64,000 bases of DNA from the NCBI GenBank assembly GCA_030426845.1, contig JAUHXR010000002.1:18716-82715 (forward strand), in the 5' to 3' direction. Under the pieces are notes generated by a model. That model was given only the letters and a program-made list of their open reading frames with translations. It searched no databases and had not been told where the DNA came from. Below, piece after piece: positions 23,598 through 31,297 of the stretch; the stretch's first letter is position 1, and the number at the start of each line of letters is the position of its first letter. Source of the DNA: Polyangia bacterium (lineage in GTDB: Bacteria > Myxococcota_A > Polyangia > Polyangiales > Sandaracinaceae). Position numbers and translations under genes: made by a program.

Positions 23598-25262
23598 ATG
23601 ATTCGCCTCCACCAGACCTTCGGGGCCCACGCTGGGAGAGTCCTCGAGCTCGACCGCGACGTCGTCCGTCTCGGCCGGCTGCCCGACAACGAGGTGTGCT
23701 TCGATGCGCACGCCGATCTCGACGCGTCGGGGCGGCACGCGGAGATCCGCCGCGAGGGCGGGCAGTGGGTGCTCGTCGACGTCGGCAGCCGCAACGGGAC
23801 GCTCGTGGGTGGCCGCCGGGTCACGCGGCACGCGCTCGTCTCGGGTGACGAGATCGAGTTCGGGGTCGGGGGGCCGCGGATCCGCGTCGAGCTGCTCGGC
23901 GCGGTCGGCAGCAAGCACACCGCCCAGGCCACGCCGCTGTCGGCGCCTGGCCACGCGACGGGGGCGGCCACGCCGATGCCCCTCAGCCATCCGCCGGTCG
24001 GGCCGCCCAGCGAGCTGCCGCCGTCGGCCGGCCTCGGGCCGCCGGGCGCGGGCGTCTCCCTCCCGATCGGCACGCCCTCGCCGTTTCCCGGGCAGCCCCT
24101 CGCCGGCACCCCGCCGCCGTCCTCCCACGGGCCCTCGCAGATCCCCGCGTCGGCCCCCGGCCTCTCGGCCGCGCCGGGGGGCGAGCCGCGGCGCTACGGG
24201 CAGCGGACGGTCGGGATGATGATCCAGGCCGCGCTCGCGCAGGCCGAGCAGCAGCAGCAGCGAGGCGGCAACCGCTCGACCGCGTTCCTGCGCGCGGTGG
24301 CCACCGAGGCCGCCCAGTCGAGCTCGCGCGGCGTGAAGGTCGCGCTCTTTCTGCTCACCTTCCTCCTGCTGCTGACGCTCGGCGCGGTCATCGCGCTCTT
24401 CTTCTACGCGCGCTGGCAGGAGCAGGAGCTGCGCGACGAGAACGTCGAGCTGCAGCGCCAGCTCGCCGACCTCGGCGCGGGCGAGTCGGCCGAGCGCGAT
24501 CGCCTGGCGCAGCGGATCCAGGAGCTGAACGAGCAGCTCAGCGACCAGAACGAGCAGCGCGGCTCGCGCATCGCCGAGGAGAACGACGGCACGGTCTGGG
24601 CGCTGCTGCGCACGCACAACGGGCAGCGCTCGGTGCTCTGCACGGGGTTCGCGGTGCGGCGCGATCTGCTGGCGACCAACGCGCACTGCGTCGAGGCGCT
24701 CGAGCGCGCGCGCAGCCGCGGTGACGCGGTCGAGGCCGTGCACAACCACGGCGGCCAGGGAGTGCCCATCGGGCAGATGTGGCGCCACCCGCGCTACGAC
24801 GCGGACGTGCCCGCGAGCCCGGACGTCGGGCTGGTGCGCATCAGCGGTCAGACGACCCAGCAGGTCCGCCTCGCGAGCCTCCCGGAGCTGCGCCAGCTCG
24901 GCGCGGGCGACGACGTCTTCGTCCTCGGCTTCCCGAGCGCGATCGCGGAGAACGGCGCTCCGGTGGCCGGGATCGCGACCGGCGTGATCGGCCGCCTCAC
25001 CGCGTTCGACGGCACGGCGGCCGAGCCCGAGGCGCGTTTCCTCGTGTCGCACAGCGCGTTCAGCGACGACGGGACCGCAGGGAGCCCGGTCCTCGATCGC
25101 GAGGGCCGCGTGATCGCGGTGAACGCCGGCAACTTCCGGACCCGCCGGCGCGTCACCGACACCGGCACGCGGGTGACGCGGACCGTCGAGTCCGAGACCC
25201 CCTACGCGTGGGCGGTGCGCGCCGACCTCCTGATGCAGATCCTCGCCGGCCTGCCCGAGTAG
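23598..25262 (+). CDS. FHA-transmembrane-trypsin-like protease
   Basis: A 554-aa protein. An FHA domain (about 20-95; LGR, SGRHAE, SRNGT) is followed by a Pro-rich linker, a membrane helix at 247-271, a coiled coil (273-320) and a trypsin-like/HtrA domain (about 328-550). The triad is visible: His363 (TNAHCVE), Asp409 (SPDVGLV) and Ser496 (GTAGSP). So a cytoplasmic phospho-reader is joined to an extracytoplasmic protease. No PDZ domain is present. It lies 67 nt after the PP2C gene in the same orientation. Confidence 0.88.
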   Translation: MIRLHQTFGAHAGRVLELDRDVVRLGRLPDNEVCFDAHADLDASGRHAEIRREGGQWVLVDVGSRNGTLVGGRRVTRHALVSGDEIEFGVGGPRIRVELLGAVGSKHTAQATPLSAPGHATGAATPMPLSHPPVGPPSELPPSAGLGPPGAGVSLPIGTPSPFPGQPLAGTPPPSSHGPSQIPASAPGLSAAPGGEPRRYGQRTVGMMIQAALAQAEQQQQRGGNRSTAFLRAVATEAAQSSSRGVKVALFLLTFLLLLTLGAVIALFFYARWQEQELRDENVELQRQLADLGAGESAERDRLAQRIQELNEQLSDQNEQRGSRIAEENDGTVWALLRTHNGQRSVLCTGFAVRRDLLATNAHCVEALERARSRGDAVEAVHNHGGQGVPIGQMWRHPRYDADVPASPDVGLVRISGQTTQQVRLASLPELRQLGAGDDVFVLGFPSAIAENGAPVAGIATGVIGRLTAFDGTAAEPEARFLVSHSAFSDDGTAGSPVLDREGRVIAVNAGNFRTRRRVTDTGTRVTRTVESETPYAWAVRADLLMQILAGLPE

Positions 25263-25301
25263 CCTCATCCCCCGCGGGGCGAGGCGCCCGGGAGCACGGG
25301 C

Positions 25302-26108
25302 TCAGAAGACCCCGCGGACGGCGCCGACGCAGCCGGTCGGTCCGCATGCGGCGGACGCCTCGACCTCGCCGCCGTCGTCGAGCACCCACCAGAGCACGCC
25401 CGCGGCGGCGGCCACGAGGGCGACGCCGAACAGGACGTCGGTGCTGACGGTCAGCGCGGTCAGCGTGTCGATGTCGCCCGCCTGCTCCGCGCTGCACGCG
25501 CCGCCCGGGCACTGCGCCTCGAGCGAGCCGTACTGCTCGTTGGCGAGGATCGCGGTCACGACGCCCGCGACCAGCGCCGCGCCCCCGACCCCGAGGAGGA
25601 TCGCCGGCCCGGCCCGCGATGGCTCCTCGCGGGCCGGCGGCGTCGGGTCGGCCGGCGGGTCGGCCTCGCGCGCCGCCTCCTCGGCCGCGCGCGCGTCGAG
25701 CTGGGCCTGGATGACCTGGATGCGCCGCTCGACGTAGTTGCGGTTCGCCGCCCGAGGCATCGCGGAGAGGAACGCGCGGTAGCCCGCGGCCGCGTCCTCG
25801 AGGCGCCCGAGTCGGTCGAGCGAGGTGGCGATGTTGTAGAGCAGCTCGGGGTGCTCGGTGAGCGCGTAGGCCTCGCGCCAGCTCGCCAGCGCCTCTTCGA
25901 AGCGGCCGTCGCTGAACGCGTCCTGCCCGGCCTGGAACAGGCTCCGCGCCTCGCGGTCCTCGCTGTCGGCCTGCTCGCGCGCTTCGCGCTGCTCGTCGGG
26001 CGGGCCCTCGCCCGAGGGCGACTGCGCGGCGGCCGTGGCCGAGAGCCCGGCCCAGGCGAGCGCGATCGTCAGGAGCCAGAGGGGGGTGCGCGGCTTGGTC
26101 ATGGTCAT
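25302..26108 (-). CDS. TPR protein with signal peptide and membrane helices
   Basis: A 268-aa protein. A signal peptide ends near SATAAAQ (residue about 29). Residues 45-140 form TPR-like helix pairs (ARSLFQAGQDAFSDGRFEEA, YNIATSLDRLGRLEDAAAGY, given as separate parts). Two hydrophobic segments follow (GPAILLGVGGAALVAGVV and VLFGVALVAAAAGVLWWV). It starts 8 nt after the RCC1 lipoprotein gene and probably belongs to the same operon. Such proteins often serve as periplasmic scaffolds in myxobacteria. ATG at 26102 is an alternative start. Confidence 0.8.
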   Translation of the reverse strand: MTMTKPRTPLWLLTIALAWAGLSATAAAQSPSGEGPPDEQREAREQADSEDREARSLFQAGQDAFSDGRFEEALASWREAYALTEHPELLYNIATSLDRLGRLEDAAAGYRAFLSAMPRAANRNYVERRIQVIQAQLDARAAEEAAREADPPADPTPPAREEPSRAGPAILLGVGGAALVAGVVTAILANEQYGSLEAQCPGGACSAEQAGDIDTLTALTVSTDVLFGVALVAAAAGVLWWVLDDGGEVEASAACGPTGCVGAVRGVF

Positions 26109-26116
26109 CGGCTCCT

Positions 26117-29100
26117 TCACGGCAGGTCCATCAGGGTCGGGGCGAAGTAGAGGGGGTGGCCGCCCCCGGTCGCGCCCAGGTCGTCGGCGCCCCAGCAGGC
26201 GACCGAGCCGTTGGTCTGGAGCGCGCACGTCGTGTGGGCGCTGGTCGAGCCCGTGGTCACGGAGGTCGCGTCCGTCACCCCGCCCACGACCTGGGGCGTC
26301 ACGATGCTCCCGTAGTCGGTGCCTCCGACCGCCGAGAAGGTGTTGGCCCCCCAGCAACGTGTGTTGCCATCATCGTAGCTCGCGCAGGAGTGCGTCTCAC
26401 CCGCCGCGACCGACGTGGCGCGGGCGCTGAAGCCGGTCGTCGACACGACCACCGGGGTCGTGGCGTTGACCCCCGTGCTGCCGTCACCGAGCTGCCCCCC
26501 CCCGCCCGAGCCCCAGCAGGCGACGGCGCCGCCGGCCCGGAGCGCGCAGGCGTGCCGGAAGCCCACCGCGAGCGCAGTCACTCCGGTGAGCCCGGTGACC
26601 GGCGCGGGGCTGGTGTGCGGGGTGGTCGTCCCGTCGCCGAGCTGGCCGGTCGTGTTGGCCCCCCAGCAGACCACCGTGCCGCCCGCGCGGAGCGCGCAGG
26701 TGAAGTCGCGGCCCACGCCGAGCTGGGTGGCGTCGGTGATCCCCGAGACGAGCCCCGGGGCGCCGTCGGCGCCGCCGGTGTCCCGGCCGAGCTGACCGCT
26801 GTCGTTGGCGCCCCAGCAGTAGACCGAGCCCTGGCCGCTTCCCGCCGCCGACTCCTGGATGGCGCAGGTGTGGTTGTCGTCGATGGCGACCGCGATCTCC
26901 TCGCCGCCCGGGATGTCGACGAGCGTCGGCTCCGTCGTGTTCGCGGTCGGTCCGCCGGTCTGCCCGCGGTTGTTCTGGCCCCAACAGAGCACCTGGCGGC
27001 CGTCCGGGGGCCCCGCGTCGACGATCACGCAGGTGCCGTCGCGCCCCGCGCTGACGTGCTGCACGCCGAGGAGGCCGCTGACCGCCGAGGCGTAGCTCTC
27101 GGCGCTGGGCTGGCCGGCCTTGTTCCACTCGGAGCTCCCCCAGCAGTAGAGCGCGCCGAGCCGGATCCCGCAGCCGTGGTTGAACCCGAAGCTCACCTCG
27201 GTGAAGTCCGTCGGGGCGACCCCGGCCTGGTCGACCACCGTCACCGCGCTCTCCGCGTAGAGCGTGGGCCGGAGGATCTGGCCCTCGCCGCTCCGACCCC
27301 AGCAGTAGACGCGGCCGTCCTGGATGCCGCACGCGTGCCCGAGGCCCGAGTGGACCGTGCGCATCGCGTCGAGCCCAGGCACGCGGATCGGCGGGTCGCC
27401 GTTCTGCGTGAGCGGCGCGCGCAGGCCATCGCCGAACTGCCCGTTTCGGTTGTTGCCCGCGCACCGGACGCCGTCGCTCATGCGCCAGCAGAGGGCGTAG
27501 TTCACCATCCACGCCTCGAGCACCCCGCTCGGCTCGCGGGTGACCGGGACCGTCTCGTAGTCGACGGGGACCCGCGTCCCGAGCGCGCCGGCCGTGTTGT
27601 AGCCCCAGCAGCGGAGGCTGCCGCCCGTGCCGATGGTGCAGAAGGTCCGGTACTCGCGGAGGATCTCTCTCGCGTCGCTGACGCCCATCACGGTGACGGG
27701 GACGTGGCTCGACGTGGTGGTCCCGTCGCCCAGCGTGCCGTACTGGTTGTCGCCCCAGCACCGGACCGTCCCGTCGGTCAGGACCGCGCAGCTCGCCGCG
27801 TTGGAGGTCGCCACGTCGGTCGCGCTCATCGGCAGCGGCACGCGCGTAGCCTGGTTGGTGGTCGCCTCGCTCGTCGGGCGCCCCGTCTGACCGCGCGTGT
27901 TCTGGCCCCAGCACCAGACCCCGCCCAGGTCGTCCAGCGCGCAGGTGTGGGCGTCGCTGGTCGCGACGGCCACGAAGCTCCGGGCCGCGAAGGCCGCGTC
28001 GGCGCTCGTCACGAGCTGCGGCTCCGCTTCGCGAAGGGCGGGCGGCGGGTCGATGCCGAGCTGTCCCTGCGGCCCGAAGCCCCAGCAGCGGAGGCGGCCG
28101 TCGAGGCCGATGACGCAGGTCTGGTTGGCGCCCGCGCTGACCGCGCGGACGAGCAGCGGCGGCGCGCCGGGCGAGAGCGACTCGCGGACCATGACCGCCT
28201 CCTCCGGGCTGCGGGGCAGCAGGTCGGGCGCGGACTGGGCGTGCCGGTTCCGTCCCCAGCACCACAGCTGCCCGCTCTGGCGGATGACGCAGGTGTGCCC
28301 GATCGAGCCGGCGACGTCGATCGCCGGGTCGCACACCCCCGCGACGCAGGCGGTGCCCGGGCTGCACACGACGCCGCACCCGCCGCAGTGGAAGGGATCG
28401 TCGAGGAGGCTCGCCTCGCAGCCGTTGCGCCCGTCGCCGTCGCAGTCGCCGAAGCCCGCGGCGCACTCCTGGACCTCGCACGCGGAGCTCTCGCAGGTCG
28501 TCGAGACGACCTGGGCCGTGCCGCAGGCCATGTCGCACCCGCCGCAGTGGCTCACGCTGCTCGTGGTGTCGACGCAGCTCCCGCCGCACACCGTGCCCGC
28601 GCAGGTCGCCGAGCACACCGGCGACGCGCCCGTGCTGTCGCAGAGCTCGCCGCTCGCGCAGGCGACGTCGCAGGCGCCGCAGCTCGTGGCCGAGGCGAGA
28701 TCCGCCTCGCAGCCGTTGGTCGCGTCGGAGTCGCAGTCCTCGAAGCCGGCCATGCACCCGCTGAGCGTGCAGGCGCCCGCCTCGCACGCGCCGACCGCGT
28801 TGGCGAGGTTGCAGGCCATCCCGCATCCCCCGCAGTGCGTGAGGCTGGTGTCGGTCTCCGCCTCGCAGCCGTCGGCCGCGGCGCCGTTGCAGTCCGCGTA
28901 TCCGTCCTCGCAGCCCGCCGGCGCGCAGCGGCCCGCGACGCACTCGGCCAGCGCGTGCGGACCCACCGTGCAGTCGGCGGCGGTCACGCACGGCTCGCCT
29001 CCGGGCGGGCCCGCGTCGATGACCGTGAAGTCGCCGGAGCTGCGCACCAGGCTGCACCCCGAGAGGAGCAGCCCGGCGCCGAGGGAGAGCGCGAGGAGCG

Positions 29101-29137
29101 CGCGCCGCGGGTTCGGAGGGGCGAGAGTGACGTCCAT
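26117..29137 (-). CDS. Cys-rich and RCC1-repeat lipoprotein
   Basis: A 1006-aa secreted lipoprotein (lipobox LLSGC at about residue 28). Residues 45-270 are Cys-rich repeats of the type HCGGC-x2-AC with CDGDGRNGCEA, related to MopE-like motifs found in Myxococcota. Residues 275-1006 contain many RCC1-type repeats with the pattern HTCAL...G.V.CWG.N..GQLG, forming beta-propellers. The cytoplasmic RCC1 role in eukaryotes does not apply; here the propellers probably bind partners outside the cell. It follows the subtilisin gene after 51 nt. Confidence 0.9.
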   Translation of the reverse strand: MDVTLAPPNPRRALLALSLGAGLLLSGCSLVRSSGDFTVIDAGPPGGEPCVTAADCTVGPHALAECVAGRCAPAGCEDGYADCNGAAADGCEAETDTSLTHCGGCGMACNLANAVGACEAGACTLSGCMAGFEDCDSDATNGCEADLASATSCGACDVACASGELCDSTGASPVCSATCAGTVCGGSCVDTTSSVSHCGGCDMACGTAQVVSTTCESSACEVQECAAGFGDCDGDGRNGCEASLLDDPFHCGGCGVVCSPGTACVAGVCDPAIDVAGSIGHTCVIRQSGQLWCWGRNRHAQSAPDLLPRSPEEAVMVRESLSPGAPPLLVRAVSAGANQTCVIGLDGRLRCWGFGPQGQLGIDPPPALREAEPQLVTSADAAFAARSFVAVATSDAHTCALDDLGGVWCWGQNTRGQTGRPTSEATTNQATRVPLPMSATDVATSNAASCAVLTDGTVRCWGDNQYGTLGDGTTTSSHVPVTVMGVSDAREILREYRTFCTIGTGGSLRCWGYNTAGALGTRVPVDYETVPVTREPSGVLEAWMVNYALCWRMSDGVRCAGNNRNGQFGDGLRAPLTQNGDPPIRVPGLDAMRTVHSGLGHACGIQDGRVYCWGRSGEGQILRPTLYAESAVTVVDQAGVAPTDFTEVSFGFNHGCGIRLGALYCWGSSEWNKAGQPSAESYASAVSGLLGVQHVSAGRDGTCVIVDAGPPDGRQVLCWGQNNRGQTGGPTANTTEPTLVDIPGGEEIAVAIDDNHTCAIQESAAGSGQGSVYCWGANDSGQLGRDTGGADGAPGLVSGITDATQLGVGRDFTCALRAGGTVVCWGANTTGQLGDGTTTPHTSPAPVTGLTGVTALAVGFRHACALRAGGAVACWGSGGGGQLGDGSTGVNATTPVVVSTTGFSARATSVAAGETHSCASYDDGNTRCWGANTFSAVGGTDYGSIVTPQVVGGVTDATSVTTGSTSAHTTCALQTNGSVACWGADDLGATGGGHPLYFAPTLMDLP

Positions 29138-29188
29138 ACCGGGGTCTTCGCCGCGACCCCGGCGGATCTGACGGCCCCGGTCCGCGGC

Positions 29189-31297
29189 CTACCAGATCTC
29201 GATCTCCTCGATCGTCGACCACTTGTCGCCGCCGTCCGTGACGATGAAGCTGAGCGCGGCCGCCTCCGCGCCGCTGTCGATCGGGAGGTCCTCGATCACG
29301 TACTTGGTGCCGTAGGCGAGGGGGCTCGGGAGGACGCTCGACAGGTCCACCACGTCTCCCGAGCTCGTGTAGAGGACGGGCGGGTAGAACGTGCCGTGGG
29401 CCGACTCCTCGTTGGTGAAGATGACCGCGGTCAGCGAGCTCGGATCGAGCGCGCAGACCCGGCAGCCGCCGGTCGGCGGCTGAGGCCCGAGGGGGCCGGC
29501 CTCGCGCGAGGGGTACTGCTCGAAGGGGCACAGATCGGGGTGAGGGCCGATCGCGGACATGTCGCTCATGATCGTCCCTGCGCCGCAGGTCGGTGAGCTG
29601 ACGGCGTCGACGAGGGAGGCCGCCGAGAAGTTGGGGCCGCCGGGCGGCAGCGACGCGATCGCCCCGGGAGAGAGCACGACCGGCGAGCCGGCGCCGGGGC
29701 CGATGCGGGTCGCGGTGCAGGTCACGCCGCAGATCGTCGCGCCGGGGTCGCGCGTGCACACCTCGGCCGCGGCCTCGAGGAGCGCACCGCACATCGAGAT
29801 CCGCGCGACCGTGCCGCAGCTCCCGCCGGGGGCGCAGAAGTCCGCCGCGCCGAGGTGGCTCAGGGGGACGGCCGAGGCGTAGAGGTGATCGGCGACGTCC
29901 GACGCGGTCCAGTGCGGCGTGTAGGACCAGAGGATCGCGGCGGCGGCGGCGGCGGCGACCGGGCCGAATGAGGTGCCCGTCATCAGCGGGGTCGGGTTGC
30001 CGGGGCCGGCGCCGTCGAGGTCGAACGCGACGCTGCGCCCCGGCGCCACGAGCTCGGGCATCCCGCCGACGCGGCCGAGCTGGAGCGGCTGGTCGGACGG
30101 GTCGACCGCGCCCACCGCGTAGAGCAGCGGCTCGCCGCACGACGCGACGTCGCTCGCCCAGGCCCCGGGCAGCATCGGCCCTGCGCTCGCGCCGGGGCCG
30201 CCGGTCGCGTTGCCGGCCGACGCGAACACGAGCGCCTGGTAGCCGCAGACCGCGGCGTCGAGCGCCCGCCGCAGCGCGTCGGCCGAGGGTCGCGGGCTGC
30301 CGTCGGAGAGCACCTCGTAGCCAGGCTCGGCGCCGATCGACAGCGCCAGGATCCGCGGGGCTCCGCCGCGGGCGGACGAACCCACGGTCACCGCCTCCTC
30401 GATCGCGGCCGCGACCTGCGAGAACGTGCCGATCACCCCCCCCTCGGCGCGCTCGTCCGAGCCGTCCGGCAGGCGCTCGAGCGCGACGTGGTTGGTGAAC
30501 TCGGTGTTGCAGACGGCGCCGCTGCCGCCCGGGCAGGCGAGGGCCTCGATGAGGTGACCCATCACCGCGCCGTGGGACGACGCGCTTCCCCGCCCGGAGG
30601 GCGCGGGCGACGTGAACCCGGTGTTAGGCGGCGCGGTGTCCAGCACCGCCACGTGCGTGGTCCGCGGGAGCGGCCCGTCCACCGCCGAGACGACGGAAGG
30701 CAAGGACGACTCGGCCTCGAGCTGGGCGAGCCAGCCCTCGTAGTATTCCTCCCAGACCGCGGCCGACGCGAGCTCCGAGTCGGATCCGCCGAGGCCGACC
30801 ATCACCGGGCAGTCCGGCTGGAGCCAGTCCATCGGGGCGCGCCCGTCGTCCGACGGCGGCAGGCCCCCGGGGCCGGGGTTGTGCGTGGTGTGCTCGTAGA
30901 CGCAGTACCGACCGGCCATTGTCTCGAAGCCGTGGGTGAACAGATCGCGCACGTCCCAGCCGCCTCCCGGCACGGGGCAATGGTTGCTGGCGAGGGCGAG
31001 CCGTCCGACGAGGACGTTGTCGAGGCACTGCTCGGTGATGCCCGGTCGCGGCTCGCTCCCGACGCAGTAGACGGTGCCCACCGGCTCGTCGACCGTGCCG
31101 TCGCAGTTGTCGTCGACGTGGTTGCAGATCTCGGGCGCGCCCGCGTGGATCGCGGGGTCCGAAGGCGCGCAGTCGCTCCCGTCCGGATCACCGTCGCCAT
31201 CGGAGTCGCCGGCGACCGCGAGCCCGGTCGATCCCACGTCGGCGACGCACCCCCCGCTCAGCAGGAACGCCAACAGCCCATAGCGAATTTGCCTCAT
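29189..31297 (-). CDS. Subtilisin-like (S8) serine protease lipoprotein
   Basis: A 702-aa protein with lipobox LLSGGC (Cys17). Residues 30-72 hold a MopE-like Asp/Cys motif (CNHVDDNCDGTVDEP). The S8 domain covers about 210-480: Asp220 in VAVLDTA, His242 in SSHG, Asn363 in SAGN and Ser443 in TGTSFG, all in order. The C-terminal 200 residues are Cys-containing and beta-rich. The ATG overlaps the stop of the CHAT gene (ATGA), so both proteases are made together. It should act at the cell surface. Confidence 0.9.
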   Translation of the reverse strand: MRQIRYGLLAFLLSGGCVADVGSTGLAVAGDSDGDGDPDGSDCAPSDPAIHAGAPEICNHVDDNCDGTVDEPVGTVYCVGSEPRPGITEQCLDNVLVGRLALASNHCPVPGGGWDVRDLFTHGFETMAGRYCVYEHTTHNPGPGGLPPSDDGRAPMDWLQPDCPVMVGLGGSDSELASAAVWEEYYEGWLAQLEAESSLPSVVSAVDGPLPRTTHVAVLDTAPPNTGFTSPAPSGRGSASSHGAVMGHLIEALACPGGSGAVCNTEFTNHVALERLPDGSDERAEGGVIGTFSQVAAAIEEAVTVGSSARGGAPRILALSIGAEPGYEVLSDGSPRPSADALRRALDAAVCGYQALVFASAGNATGGPGASAGPMLPGAWASDVASCGEPLLYAVGAVDPSDQPLQLGRVGGMPELVAPGRSVAFDLDGAGPGNPTPLMTGTSFGPVAAAAAAAILWSYTPHWTASDVADHLYASAVPLSHLGAADFCAPGGSCGTVARISMCGALLEAAAEVCTRDPGATICGVTCTATRIGPGAGSPVVLSPGAIASLPPGGPNFSAASLVDAVSSPTCGAGTIMSDMSAIGPHPDLCPFEQYPSREAGPLGPQPPTGGCRVCALDPSSLTAVIFTNEESAHGTFYPPVLYTSSGDVVDLSSVLPSPLAYGTKYVIEDLPIDSGAEAAALSFIVTDGGDKWSTIEEIEIW

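Noticed and set aside
26156..29596. A 1146-codon plus-strand frame opposite the RCC1 lipoprotein
   Set aside because: The minus strand carries signal peptide, Cys repeats and RCC1 units; the plus frame has none.
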